DNA from: Streptomyces genisteinicus
Lineage (GTDB): Bacteria > Actinomycetota > Actinomycetes > Streptomycetales > Streptomycetaceae
Assembly: GCF_014489615.1 (NCBI RefSeq)
Contig: NZ_CP060825.1
Coordinates: 62,001-126,000 of the forward strand
Reading direction: 5' to 3'
Length of the DNA: 64,000 nt
A model generated the notes under the pieces. The model was not told the origin of the DNA, made no database searches, and saw only the letters and a list, made by a program, of their open reading frames with translations. A program made the position numbers and the translations under genes. This document shows positions 1 through 8,579 of the stretch, piece after piece (within the stretch, counting starts at the first letter, position 1; every line of letters begins with the position of its first letter).

Positions 1-1221
1 AAGAAGCACCGCATCGTCGTCCTGGGCGCCGGATACGCCGGGGCCTACGCCGCAGGGAACCTGGCCCGCCGACTGTCGCCGGCCGACACCGAGATCACCG
101 TCGTCAACGCCGCTCCCGACTTCGTCGAGAGGATGCGTCTCCATCAGCTCGCCGCCGGCCGGGACATCACGTTCCGCCCCCTCACCGAGGTGTTCGCGGG
201 CACCGGCGTGCGGCTGCGGCTGGCGCGGGTCACCGGTGTCGACCCCGAGCGCAGGACGGTCGCCGTGACCGGCGAGGACCGCGGTGACGGTGACGACCGC
301 AGTGACGGCGGTGACGGCGAGCTCGCGTACGACACGCTGCTCTACACACTGGGCAGCGCGGTCGCCGATCACGGCGTGCCCGGCGTGGCCGAGCACGCCT
401 TCGACGTGGCGGGCCGCCCGTCGGCCCTGCGGCTGCGCGAGCGGCTGGCCGGTCTCGGCCCCGGCGGGACCGTGCTGGTCGTCGGCGAGGGGCTGACGGG
501 CGTGGAGACCGCCACCGAGTTCGCCGAGGCGCGGCCCGATCTCTCCGTCGCTCTCGCCGCCCGCGGCGAACTCGGCGACGGGCTCTCCCCGCGGGCCCGC
601 CGCCACCTGCGCCGGGCGTTCGACCGGCTCGGCGTCACCGTCCACGAGCACACCCCCGTCGAAGCGGTCGGACCGGGAGGGGCGAGCACCGCCGGCGGTG
701 GCTCCGTCGCGGCCGATGTGACGGTGTGGGCTGCCGGTTTCGCCGTGAACCCCGTCGCGGCGGCCGCCGGCCTGGAGGTCACCGGCGACGGCCGGATCGT
801 CGTCGACCGCACGATGCGCTCGGTGTCCCACCCGGACGTGTACGCCGCCGGTGACAGCGCCTGGGCCGTCGGGGCGAACGGCCGCCCGCTGCCGATGTCC
901 TGCGCCTCCGCCGGCTTCACCACCATGCAGGCGACCGCCGCGATCATCGCTCGCCTGACCGGCGGCACGGTCCCGCTCGTCGGGCTGGCGCACTACGGGA
1001 ACCACATCAGCCTCGGGCGGCGCGACGCGATCTTCCAGATGGTGGACGGGGACGTCCGGTCGAAGTCCTGGTACCTGGGCGGCCGGACGGCCGCGCTGCT
1101 CAAGGCGGGAATCCTGAACGGCGCCGGGTGGAACATCGCCCATCCGACGTTCGGCAGGCCCGGACGGCGCAGGCGGACGGCCGTCGCGCCCGGCCCCACC
1201 GGCACTCGGGTCCCCGCTTAG
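1..1221 (+). CDS. FAD/NAD(P)-dependent oxidoreductase, 5' end cut by window edge
   Basis: The frame is open from base 1, so the true start lies before the window. A dinucleotide-binding motif GAGYAG sits at codons 9-14 and a second one, GEGLTG, at about codons 162-167. The C-terminal part has the AAGD segment (DVYAAGDSAWAV) typical of FAD-binding pyridine nucleotide-disulfide oxidoreductases and NDH-2-like enzymes. It therefore probably binds both FAD and NAD(P)H and moves electrons to an unknown acceptor. The stop lies ten bases before an ECF41 sigma factor; such sigma genes usually sit beside a redox or carboxymuconolactone-type gene, so this is the likely functional partner or target. Residues that would settle the substrate are not recognisable. 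Confidence 0.85.
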   Translation, partial: KKHRIVVLGAGYAGAYAAGNLARRLSPADTEITVVNAAPDFVERMRLHQLAAGRDITFRPLTEVFAGTGVRLRLARVTGVDPERRTVAVTGEDRGDGDDRSDGGDGELAYDTLLYTLGSAVADHGVPGVAEHAFDVAGRPSALRLRERLAGLGPGGTVLVVGEGLTGVETATEFAEARPDLSVALAARGELGDGLSPRARRHLRRAFDRLGVTVHEHTPVEAVGPGGASTAGGGSVAADVTVWAAGFAVNPVAAAAGLEVTGDGRIVVDRTMRSVSHPDVYAAGDSAWAVGANGRPLPMSCASAGFTTMQATAAIIARLTGGTVPLVGLAHYGNHISLGRRDAIFQMVDGDVRSKSWYLGGRTAALLKAGILNGAGWNIAHPTFGRPGRRRRTAVAPGPTGTRVPA

Positions 1222-1224
1222 GCT
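1219..1224 (+). promoter_or_regulatory. Possible leaderless -10 element of the ECF41 sigma gene
   Basis: TAGGCT fits the actinobacterial TANNNT -10 pattern and lies seven bases before the ATG at 1232. Its first three bases are the stop codon of the preceding oxidoreductase gene. No clear Shine-Dalgarno sequence precedes the ATG, which fits a leaderless transcript. No convincing -35 was seen. Confidence 0.3.
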
Positions 1225-1231
1225 TCCCCCC

Positions 1232-2170
1232 ATGGACAGCGCTGCGGTGGAGCGGTTCGAGGCGGGCAGGGGCCGGCTGGCCTCGCTCGCGTACCGTCTG
1301 CTCGGGTCGGCCGCCGACGCCGAGGACGCCGTGCAGGACGCGTTCCTGCGCTGGCAGGCGGCCGACCGCGAACGGGTCGAGGTGCCGGAGGCGTGGCTGA
1401 CCCGGGTCGTCACCCGTCTGTGCCTCGACCGGCTCCGCTCGGCGCGGATGCGCCACGAGCGGACCGCGGGCGCCTGGCTGCCCGAACCGCTCCTCGACGG
1501 CGACCCGATGCTGGGCCCCGCCGACACCTTCGAGCAGCGCGAATCCGTGTCCCTGGCCGTGCTGACCCTCATGGAGCGCCTCTCCCCCGTGGAGCGGGCC
1601 GTGTACGTGCTGCGTGAGGCCTTCGCGTACAGCCACGCGGAGATCGCCTCGATCCTGGACGTGACCGAGTCGGCGAGCCAGCAGCACCTCCACCGGGCGC
1701 GGAACCGGGTCGCCGCGGAGCGCCGCGGAGACGGGGGGACGGACCCCGCGGCCGCGCGGCGGGTGGTGGAGGAGTTCCTCGCGGCGGCCGTGTCGGGGCG
1801 CACGGAACGGCTCGTGGAGCTGCTGACGGACGACGTGACGGCCGTCTCCGACGGTGCGGGGCTGGCCAGGCGGCTGCTGCGGTACTCGTCGCGCGAGCGG
1901 GTGGCGTCCTTCGTGTCCGCCGGGTTCCGGCCCACTCCGGCGAAGCGCCGCCTGGCCGGGGGCACGCCCGCGCTGTACCTCGCCGCGCTGAACGGCTCCC
2001 CTGCCGTCGTCGCGGTGGTGGACGGACGGGTCGTGGGAGCCGTGGCGTTCGAGGTCCGCGGCGGCCGGATCGCCTCCCTCTGCGGTGTCGCCTCCGGGGA
2101 GCGCCTCACCCGGCTGGACGGGGCGTGGCAGGGCTACGAACCCGGGGTGCCGGTGATCAGTGCGTGGTGA
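1232..2170 (+). CDS. sigJ: ECF41-family RNA polymerase sigma factor (SigJ-like)
   Basis: 312 residues. Region 2 (about residues 10-75, with the DAEDAVQDAFLRW stretch) and region 4 (about 110-160, VERAVYVLREAFAYSHAEIASIL) give the ECF core. The linker carries WLPEP, a hallmark of ECF41 proteins. Residues after about 170 form a SnoaL/NTF2-like C-terminal domain that in ECF41 members both inhibits and activates the sigma factor, so no separate anti-sigma is expected. It follows the FAD oxidoreductase by ten bases, the usual arrangement for this class. The ATG at 1232 was chosen because the sigma domain begins at once and a TANNNT hexamer sits seven bases upstream. The inducing signal is not visible. 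Confidence 0.88.
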   Translation: MDSAAVERFEAGRGRLASLAYRLLGSAADAEDAVQDAFLRWQAADRERVEVPEAWLTRVVTRLCLDRLRSARMRHERTAGAWLPEPLLDGDPMLGPADTFEQRESVSLAVLTLMERLSPVERAVYVLREAFAYSHAEIASILDVTESASQQHLHRARNRVAAERRGDGGTDPAAARRVVEEFLAAAVSGRTERLVELLTDDVTAVSDGAGLARRLLRYSSRERVASFVSAGFRPTPAKRRLAGGTPALYLAALNGSPAVVAVVDGRVVGAVAFEVRGGRIASLCGVASGERLTRLDGAWQGYEPGVPVISAW

Positions 2171-2347
2171 CCGGCGCGCAGGTCTCCCTCCGCGGCGCGT
2201 TCCGTGAGGGGGTGGGCGCCGGGGTGCGGGCCCCGCTGCGGCGGAGTGTCACGCCGGTGAGCCCTGCCGGTGCGGGTGCGGCGGGGACCTGCTGCGCGTG
2301 GCACCGCTCCGGGAACGGGGCCGGTGCCGCTGCTGGTACCGGTGTGT

Positions 2348-2914
2348 TCATGTTCCGGCGGGAGGTGCGGCCGCGGCGGCCGCCGGTGTGAACGGGACGA
2401 GCCGGGCCAGTGCGTCGGCGGAATCAGGAGTCAGCCGGTAGAAGCCCTGGAGACTGACGGAGCGTTCCAGTCGGCCGTCCACCACGTACTTCAGGGTGCG
2501 CGTGCGGCCGCGGCGGTTGCGCCAGGTGAGGGAGGCGAGCAGGTCGCCGCCGATCGGGGTGTCGAAGCGCACAGGGGTCGAGGCGACGTGCACGGCGTCG
2601 GCGCCGCAGCCGCCGGCCCCGAGCATCGCCCAGGCGTCGTGGCCCGGGAACGACGGATCCCTCCAGCCCTCCGGGGCGCGACCGCAGCACTCGCCCCGTA
2701 CGCGGTCGAGGACCCGCATCCGGGAGACCACGTACACCCGGCACCGGTTCACGTGCACGGCGTACACGTCGTCGCCTGCGGCGGCTCCCGACCAGGCGGG
2801 CAGGGACTGGTGCACGCCGGAGAAAGCGACCGGCGGGCGCTCGCCCGTACGGCCGGCCCTGCGGAGGGCGTCGCAGGTGTCATGGGTCCACAGCACGGTG
2901 AAGGCGTCGGGCAT
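2348..2914 (-). CDS. Hypothetical protein, 188 aa
   Basis: Not assigned to a family. The protein is cysteine-containing (about residues 14, 58, 76-77, 103) and mixed alpha/beta in appearance, with strand-like stretches such as DDVYAVHVNRCRVYVVSRMRV and LKYVVDGRLERSVSLQGFYRL. The layout is reminiscent of small PUA/ASCH-like domains, but that is a weak impression. No signal peptide or membrane segment is visible. On the minus strand TACGAT (2927-2922) lies seven bases before the ATG, so the transcript may be leaderless. It converges on the sigma factor gene and diverges from the DHFR-like gene. Coding evidence is strong third-position GC and an uninterrupted frame. Confidence 0.6.
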   Translation of the reverse strand: MPDAFTVLWTHDTCDALRRAGRTGERPPVAFSGVHQSLPAWSGAAAGDDVYAVHVNRCRVYVVSRMRVLDRVRGECCGRAPEGWRDPSFPGHDAWAMLGAGGCGADAVHVASTPVRFDTPIGGDLLASLTWRNRRGRTRTLKYVVDGRLERSVSLQGFYRLTPDSADALARLVPFTPAAAAAAPPAGT

Positions 2915-3085
2915 GGCCGTGATCGTACGGACGGGGTCGGACAGTCGGGCCGGACGGCCCCCGCCGGCCGGCGCGCGGAAATCCGCCGGCGGTGTGTGTC
3001 GATCCGGCCGGCTCCCGTTCGACGCACCGGTGTGGGGCGTTCCCGCCTCACGGAACGGCGACGCGAGAGCTGCGAGGGTACGGGC

Positions 3086-3730
3086 ATGGAACAGCTGCTG
3101 AGGGTCATGAACTTCAACGTGTCACGGGACGGCGTCGCCGCCGGTGAGCACCAGAGCAGGGAGAAGCCGTTCGGCCTCGACCACGCGGAGAGGCTGTTCG
3201 GGTGGGCGGGCGCCACGGCGAGCTGGCCGATGCGCACCGACCCCGGGGGCAGCCGGGGCCTCGACGACTACTTCACCCGGGACTTCTCCCGCAACATCGG
3301 CGCCGAGATCATGGGCCGCAACAAGTTCGGTCCGCAGCGCGGGCCCTGGCTCGACCACGACTGGCGCGGCTGGTGGGGCGACGAGCCGCCGTTCCACACC
3401 CCGGTGTTCGTCATGACGCACCACGAGCGTCCGTCGTTCACGCTCTCCGACACCACGTTCCACTTCGTCGGCGGCGACCCGGCCGCGGTCCTCGACCGTG
3501 CGCGGGAGGCCGCGCAGGGCCGGGACGTCCGGCTCGGCGGCGGGGTCACGACCATTCGCCGGTTCCTCGACGCCGGGCTCGTCGACACGATGCACGTGGC
3601 CGTCTCCGACGTGGACCTCGGTCCGGGGCTCCGGCTCTGGGAGTCACCCGACGAACTGCTCGACCGCTACCGGCTCGAGGTCGTCCCCAGTCCGAGCGGT
3701 GTGGTGCACCACCTGTTCTGGCGGAGGTGA
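3086..3730 (+). CDS. Dihydrofolate reductase / RibD C-terminal family protein
   Basis: 214 residues from an ATG preceded by GAGGG seven bases upstream; a second ATG seven codons later is an alternative. The fold is indicated by the N-terminal strand MNFNVSRDG, the IMGRNKFG segment near residue 75, the VFVMTHHERP strand and GGGVTTIRRFLDAGLVD near residue 160. That last segment is the NADPH-binding glycine turn of the RibD_C/DHFR superfamily. Such stand-alone actinobacterial members are presumed NADPH-dependent reductases of unknown substrate, not the housekeeping FolA. It stands alone and converges with the PH-like membrane protein gene across a strong hairpin. Confidence 0.82.
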   Translation: MEQLLRVMNFNVSRDGVAAGEHQSREKPFGLDHAERLFGWAGATASWPMRTDPGGSRGLDDYFTRDFSRNIGAEIMGRNKFGPQRGPWLDHDWRGWWGDEPPFHTPVFVMTHHERPSFTLSDTTFHFVGGDPAAVLDRAREAAQGRDVRLGGGVTTIRRFLDAGLVDTMHVAVSDVDLGPGLRLWESPDELLDRYRLEVVPSPSGVVHHLFWRR

Positions 3731-3740
3731 GACCCGGCCG

Positions 3741-3771
3741 CCCCCGGTCCGCGGCGCCCGCGGACCGGGGG
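3741..3771. terminator. Bidirectional hairpin terminator between convergent genes
   Basis: Perfect 14-bp arms (3741-3754 and 3758-3771) flank a three-base loop, right after the stop of the DHFR-like gene. A second stem follows (GCACGGGCCGCC near 3775 pairing with GGCGGCCCGTGC near 3814). Neither has a T-run, as is usual in Streptomyces. Confidence 0.65.
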
Positions 3772-3837
3772 TGCGCACGGGCCGCCTCGGTCCCGGCGCG
3801 GGGGCGGCCCGTGCCGGCCGGGGCTGCCGCGGCTCGG

Positions 3838-4383
3838 TCAGGACGCCACACGTTCGCCGGACGGTTCGGCGACGACGATCCGGATGTGCGCCGGAGCGTA
3901 CTTGCGCGCCTTGTGGACCATCTTCGGCAGGTCGAACCGCGCGCGCGGGACGGCGACATGGAGGTGCGCCGGCATCGCCGGGTGGCGTGCGGCCCCGGCG
4001 CCGGCGGGCAGCGCCGCGCCGGGCCGCAGACGGGCCCCGATCAGCGCCTCCCCGCCGTCCGGCGGGGTGGCGACGACGAATTCGGTGACGTCGGTCCACG
4101 GCAGCAGCACCTCGCCGAACCGGGCTCCGGCCGCGTCGAACTGGAACGCCGTACGCCGCTTCTCGAACCAGGAGACGATGAAGGGGGCGGCCGCCACGAG
4201 GACCACGCCGCCCTTCATGTCGAGTGCCCAGCCGAGCAGCAGGGCGAGGGCCACCACGCCCGCGATCGACCCCCACAGGGCCGCCTGGTCGCGGGCGGAT
4301 AACGGGTGGGTCACCCGGTAGCGTTCCCACCGGCCCGCGCGGCGGGTGGGCCCCGCACCGGGTGCCGGGTTGACGTGCGACAT
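3838..4383 (-). CDS. Two-helix membrane protein with PH/YcxB-like cytosolic domain
   Basis: 181 residues from an ATG preceded by AGAGG at good spacing. Residues about 33-75 form two adjacent membrane helices joined by a short turn (LWGSIAGVVALALLLGW, then GGVVLVAAAPFIVSWF). The rest reads as beta-rich (RRTAFQFDAAGARFGEVLLPW, then TDVTEFVVATP), the layout of YcxB/PH-like membrane proteins of unknown role. It is divergent from the SARP gene with about 218 bases between starts, so the two may share control. Function unknown; inferred to be a small inner-membrane protein. Confidence 0.7.
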   Translation of the reverse strand: MSHVNPAPGAGPTRRAGRWERYRVTHPLSARDQAALWGSIAGVVALALLLGWALDMKGGVVLVAAAPFIVSWFEKRRTAFQFDAAGARFGEVLLPWTDVTEFVVATPPDGGEALIGARLRPGAALPAGAGAARHPAMPAHLHVAVPRARFDLPKMVHKARKYAPAHIRIVVAEPSGERVAS

Positions 4384-4601
4384 TGCGGAAGTACCTCTTT
4401 CGACGGCGTACGGGGACGGCGGCCGCGGACCCGCACGGGGCGCACGGCCGCGGCGGCGGGGCCGGGCCACCGCGGCGGCGGCGGGCCGGGCGGCCGGACC
4501 GACCTTGTCGCGCGGCGCTGCAAGGGCGATGAAATCCTGCTGAACCGGGGATTCGAGATTCTGCGCGGGCACGGAGCGCGCGAGCAACGGGGGTTGGGCC
4601 A

Positions 4602-7600
4602 GTGGGCGTGCACGGGGACGGGCAAAGCGGCGTCGCGGACGGGGCGTTGCGGGGAGACGGCGCGGACGGGGCGTTGGGGGACGAGGGCGCGGGCGGGGGG
4701 CTGCGGGGCGAGGGCGCGGACGAGGGGCTGCGGATCGATTTCCTCGGTCCGCTGCGGGCCCGTCGCGGCGGCGAGCCGGTGGCGCTGGGGCCGGTGCGGC
4801 GGCAGGCGGTTCTGACCGCGCTGGTGCTGCGCGGGCCGGGCCTGGTGACTTACGGCAGGCTCCTCGCCGACGTGTGGGGCGCGGAACCGCCCGGCTCGGG
4901 CCACCAGGTGCTGCCGAGCTACGTGTACGCGCTGCGCAAGGCGCTGGACCCGGCGGCGGCCGGGCCCGGCCGGTCGGTGATCCGGGGCGGGCGGGGCGGC
5001 TACCGGTTCGCGCCGGGAGCCGCGCGCACCGACCTCGCGGCGCTGGCCGAGGAGACCTCCCGCACCCGGCGGGCGAAGGAGTCGGGCGACCACGCGTCGG
5101 CGCTGGAGTACGGCGGCCGGGCGCTGGCGCTGTTCCGTGGCGAGCCGCTGCCCGGTCTGCCGGGGCCGTTCGCCGCCGGGGAGCGGGAACGCCTCGTCCG
5201 GCAGCGCCTCCTGCTGCGGCAGGAGCGGGCGGAGTGCCTGATGTCGCTGGGCCGTCACGCGGACGCGCTGGAGGAGACCCTGGCCGCGTCGGCCGACCAT
5301 CCGCACGACGAGGCGCTCGCCGCCCTGCGGATGCGGGCGCTGTACGGCGGCGGCAGGCAGGCGGAGGCGCTCGCCGTCCACCGGGACATGCGCCGCCGCC
5401 TGCGCGACGAGCTGGGGGTGGAGCCCTCGGACGCGCTGCGCCGCGTCCATCAGGCCGTGCTGCGCCGGGACGACCGGCTGCTGCTCGGCCCGGTGGCGGG
5501 GCACCGGGCGCCGGGCCCCTCCCCCGCGGCCGGCCGGTCCGGGCCGCGTCCGGAACCCGGACCGGGCGGTGCCGCCGACGCGCGCCCCGGCCGCAACGAC
5601 CTTCCCGGCGACACCGCGTGTCTGGTGGGCCGCGCCGGGGAACTCGCCCTGCTCACCGCCCCCGTGCCCGCCGGCGGGGTCTTCGTGTCCGCGGTCGACG
5701 GCACGGCGGGGGTCGGCAAGTCGGCCCTGGTGGTGCGGGCGGCGTGGACGCTCGCCGACGGCTACCCCGACGGCTGCCTGTACGTGGACCTCCACGCCCA
5801 CGGCGCCTCTCCCGAGAGCGGCGACCCGGTGCGTACCCTGCGCCGGCTCCTCCGCGCGGTGGGCGGCGACCGGCTTCCCGACGGAACCGAAGGTGACCGG
5901 GACGACGACCTGGAATCGCTGGTGACGGCATGGCGGGCGGCCACCAGCGGGCTGCGTCTGCTGCTGGTCGTCGACGACGCGCGCGGTGCGGACCAGGTGC
6001 GTCCGCTGCTGCCCGCCGGCCCGGGGAGCCGGGTCCTGGTCTGCGGCCGGCAGCGCCTGGCGGGCCTCGACGCCGATCTGCGGCTGACGGTCGAGCCCCT
6101 GCCGACGGCCGACGCGGTCGGCCTGCTGCGCGAACTCCTCGGCGGGGCGCGGGCGGACCGCGAGCCCGAGGCGGCCCTTGCGCTCGCCCGGCGGTGCGGC
6201 GGTCTGCCGCTGGCGCTGCGCATCGCGAGCGCGCGCCTCCAGAACCGCCCCGCCTGGAGCCTGGGGTTCCTGGCCGGGCGGCTGTCCGACGACACTCGCG
6301 GACTCGGTGAACTGCGCGCAGGGGACCGCAGTGTGGAGGCCGCCTTCCGGATGTCCTACGACCAGCTGACGCCCCGGCTGCGGCGCGGATTCCGTGCGCT
6401 GGGACTGATGCCGACCGCGGGGTTCGACGGGCTCTGCCTCGCCGCGATGCTCGGCGGCCCGCCCGGGGATGCCGAGGACCTGCTGGAGGACCTGGTCGAC
6501 GCGAGCCTGCTGCAGCAGCCGCATCCCGGCCGCTACCGGCTGCACGACCTCGTCCGGGCGCACGCCCGGCGCCTCGCGGCCGAGTCGCCGCAGCAGGCGG
6601 CCGCGGACCTCGACGCCGTGCTGGGCCTCTACACGGCCGCCGGGCGGACGGCGGGCGAGCAGAACCCCGGGAGCGCGGACGCCGGGCCGGGCGGCGGCGG
6701 TTCGCCCTTCGGCGGCCGGCGGGAGGCCGCGGCCTGGCTCGAAGCGGTCGGCGGAGAACTGGTCGGCGTGGTGGCGTGCGCCGTCGCGGCCGAACGGTTC
6801 GACGACGCCTGCCGCATCGCCGAAGCGCTGGCCGACCACTTCGTGCGCCTGGGCCAGTACCACGAGTGCCGTGCCGCTCTCGATCTCGCCCTGCCGTGCG
6901 CGGACCGGGCCGTCGACCGGCGGATGCCCGCCGCGCTGCGCAACTGCCTCGGCATGGTCGACGTGTACCTGGGAAGGCCGCAGCAGGCCCGCGTCTGGTT
7001 CGCCGAAGCTCTGCGCCACGACGGTGGCGGTCCGCGCGAGAGGGCCGCCGCGGTCACCGGCACGGGGGTCGCGGAGTGGGTGCTGGGCCGCACGGACGAT
7101 GCGGCCGCCCTGCTGGAGGAGGCCGTGGAGCTCACGTCCGGGCTCGACGACGTCTGGCTGAGCACGATGGCGCTCTGCAGTCTGGGCGCGGTACGGTCCC
7201 TGACGGGTCGTCACGATCTGGCGGCCGGGCTCGGCGAGACGGCCCTCGCCATCGCCGAGAAGGCGGGCCGGCCCAGGATCCTGAGCAACGTGCTGTGCTT
7301 CTCGGCGGACGCCCATCTCGCCGCCGGCCGGCACACACAGGCGGGCGACCTCCTGCTGCGGGCGGCCGGACTCGCCCGCGCGGCAGGGGATCTGCCGCTG
7401 CGCGCGGCGAGCCTGTCACGCCTCGCGGCGGTGGAACAGGTACGGGGCGGCCTGAACGCGGCGGTCGACGCCCACCACGAGGCGCTGGCCGCGCTCACCC
7501 CGCAGTCGAGCACGGGCCTGGAGATGGAGGTGCGCGTCCGCCTCGGGAGCACGTACGCGGAGGCGGGCCGCCACACGGAGGCGCGGCGGGAGTTCCGCAC

Positions 7601-7694
7601 GGCGCTCTCGCTGCCGGGGGCCGGTGACCACCCGCGGCAGGCGGGCCTCGCGCGGGAGGGGCTGAGCGGGATCGGCTGCGCCGAGGAGGAGTGA
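4602..7694 (+). CDS. AfsR/SARP-family regulator with BTAD, NB-ARC ATPase and TPR-like region
   Basis: 1030 residues. After a repetitive N-terminal tail (to about residue 43) comes a winged-helix DNA-binding domain (about 44-130). The bacterial transcriptional activation domain follows (about 135-290, ending in LRDELGVEPSDALRRVHQAVL). The STAND-type ATPase has Walker A GTAGVGKS at 367-374, an LLLVVDDAR Walker B and a GLPLALRIA motif. The C-terminal third is helical and TPR-like. Such proteins switch on secondary metabolism or development in response to ATP and unknown ligands. The GTG at 4602 is the only good start before the DNA-binding domain, so the repeat tail is probably translated. No biosynthetic gene cluster lies beside it, so the target is not apparent. 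Confidence 0.9.
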   Translation: MGVHGDGQSGVADGALRGDGADGALGDEGAGGGLRGEGADEGLRIDFLGPLRARRGGEPVALGPVRRQAVLTALVLRGPGLVTYGRLLADVWGAEPPGSGHQVLPSYVYALRKALDPAAAGPGRSVIRGGRGGYRFAPGAARTDLAALAEETSRTRRAKESGDHASALEYGGRALALFRGEPLPGLPGPFAAGERERLVRQRLLLRQERAECLMSLGRHADALEETLAASADHPHDEALAALRMRALYGGGRQAEALAVHRDMRRRLRDELGVEPSDALRRVHQAVLRRDDRLLLGPVAGHRAPGPSPAAGRSGPRPEPGPGGAADARPGRNDLPGDTACLVGRAGELALLTAPVPAGGVFVSAVDGTAGVGKSALVVRAAWTLADGYPDGCLYVDLHAHGASPESGDPVRTLRRLLRAVGGDRLPDGTEGDRDDDLESLVTAWRAATSGLRLLLVVDDARGADQVRPLLPAGPGSRVLVCGRQRLAGLDADLRLTVEPLPTADAVGLLRELLGGARADREPEAALALARRCGGLPLALRIASARLQNRPAWSLGFLAGRLSDDTRGLGELRAGDRSVEAAFRMSYDQLTPRLRRGFRALGLMPTAGFDGLCLAAMLGGPPGDAEDLLEDLVDASLLQQPHPGRYRLHDLVRAHARRLAAESPQQAAADLDAVLGLYTAAGRTAGEQNPGSADAGPGGGGSPFGGRREAAAWLEAVGGELVGVVACAVAAERFDDACRIAEALADHFVRLGQYHECRAALDLALPCADRAVDRRMPAALRNCLGMVDVYLGRPQQARVWFAEALRHDGGGPRERAAAVTGTGVAEWVLGRTDDAAALLEEAVELTSGLDDVWLSTMALCSLGAVRSLTGRHDLAAGLGETALAIAEKAGRPRILSNVLCFSADAHLAAGRHTQAGDLLLRAAGLARAAGDLPLRAASLSRLAAVEQVRGGLNAAVDAHHEALAALTPQSSTGLEMEVRVRLGSTYAEAGRHTEARREFRTALSLPGAGDHPRQAGLAREGLSGIGCAEEE
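4634..4730 (+). repeat. Four 27-bp tandem repeats coding nine-residue units
   Basis: A core such as CGCGGACGGGGCGTTG starts at 4634, 4661, 4688 and 4715, exactly 27 bases apart. The first two cores are identical. They encode degenerate nine-residue units (ADGALRGDG, ADGALGDEG, AGGGLRGEG and the start of a fourth) in the SARP N-terminal tail. The period is a multiple of three, so copy-number change would keep the frame. Confidence 0.85.
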
Positions 7695-8042
7695 CCTCTC
7701 ACCGGCGCGGGGCGGAGGGCGGGTCCGCGCCGGGCGGGCCGAAGGTCCCGGGGCGCCGCAGGGGCGGGGCGGGCGGGGCGTCACCGGCGGTCCGGGGCGG
7801 GCGGTCCGTGGTGGGCGGCCGGCCCCGGGGCGGATGCCGCGGGCGCACCCGGCGGACGTGCCCGCGCGGCCCTGGCCCGCCCCGGGGAACCTCAGCCGTC
7901 GAGCGCGGCGACCCCACCGCGCCACCCTGCTCGCGCTCCCCGGCAGACGACCGGAACCCGGTCCCGCCCGGTCCCGGCACAGACGGCACGAACACACCGC
8001 GCAGGCAAGCCCCCGGGCAGCCCGAGCCGCCCCGGGGAAACC
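7695..8042. other. Intergenic stretch with no intact gene; holds a broken copy of a gene end
   Basis: Very GC-rich. The only structure seen is a degenerate copy (about 7871-7948) of the 3' end of the neighbouring minus-strand gene, described separately. Open frames here lack start sites and protein-like composition. Confidence 0.5.
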
Positions 8043-8099
8043 TCACCCGTCGAGAGCGGCCAGCCCGTCGCGCCACCGCTGCTCGCGCTCCTCGGCGGA
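7871..8099 (-). repeat. Direct duplication of the 3' end of the Tol-annotated gene, one copy frameshifted
   Basis: About 78 bases at 7871-7948 match 8021-8099 at an offset near 150. The match includes the gene's last codons, its stop and about 20 bases beyond. In the intact copy the minus strand reads SAEEREQRWRDGLAALDG then stop. In the outer copy SAGEREQ is followed by loss of one base and the frame shifts. This is a remnant of a partial tandem duplication, not a second gene. Confidence 0.75.
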
Positions 8100-8354
8100 C
8101 TGCTCCCACCACGGGGTTCCGCGCTCGCCGAGCGCGACCTTCGCGCGGTGCACCCGCGACCGTGCGGCGCGTTCGGCGTCCTGGTCGTTGTCGGCGAGGG
8201 CGGCGCGCACGGCGCGGCGGGCCGCCATGAGGTGGCTGCGCAGCCGTGCCGCCGGGTCGTCCGGCACGGCGGGGTCGGTCGCCCGCCATCTGCGGCCGCG
8301 CACGACGACGAAATGGCCGTCGGGTGTCGTGCGCCGCTCCTCGTCGCCCTGCAC
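8043..8354 (-). CDS. Small conserved actinobacterial protein (often annotated biopolymer transporter Tol)
   Basis: 103 residues from a GTG at 8354. The core HFVVVRGRRWRATDP ... LRSHLMAARRAV ... KVALGERGTPWWE ... RWRDGLAAL matches a short conserved Streptomyces family that automatic pipelines label biopolymer transporter Tol; I know of no experimental support for that name. It is hydrophilic with no membrane segment. The frame stays open to an ATG at 8468, giving 141 residues, but the extra segment is low-complexity and proline/arginine-rich, so the shorter form is preferred. It lies downstream of modA in the same direction, separated by a strong hairpin, so it is probably a separate transcript. 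Confidence 0.65.
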   Translation of the reverse strand: MQGDEERRTTPDGHFVVVRGRRWRATDPAVPDDPAARLRSHLMAARRAVRAALADNDQDAERAARSRVHRAKVALGERGTPWWEQSAEEREQRWRDGLAALDG

Positions 8355-8494
8355 GCGCCTGATCGTCGCGGACGGCGGCGTGTCGCGGGCCCGCGACACG
8401 CCGCGCCCGCGCTCCGCAGGGCGGCGGGCGGCAGCCCCCGGGCGCGGGGCGGGGGCCTTCCGGCGCACGGCGGGTGGTGCCTCCGTGCGGGCTG

Positions 8495-8547
8495 CCCGGT
8501 GTGACCGTGCGGCCGGGCCGGCGGGAAGGCCGCGCGGTCACACCGGG
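8495..8547 (-). terminator. Hairpin terminator downstream of modA
   Basis: 20-bp arms (8495-8514 and 8528-8547) with one mismatch and a 13-base loop, about 35 bases past the modA stop. It separates modA from the small gene that follows. Confidence 0.7.
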
Positions 8548-8579
8548 CGACCGGGACGGCCGAGGTGACCGCTGACGGT

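Noticed and set aside
4311..7334. 1007-codon open frame on the minus strand opposite the SARP gene
   Set aside because: Arg/Pro/Gln-rich with no domain; it is the antisense shadow of a strongly supported SARP gene, as expected at this GC.
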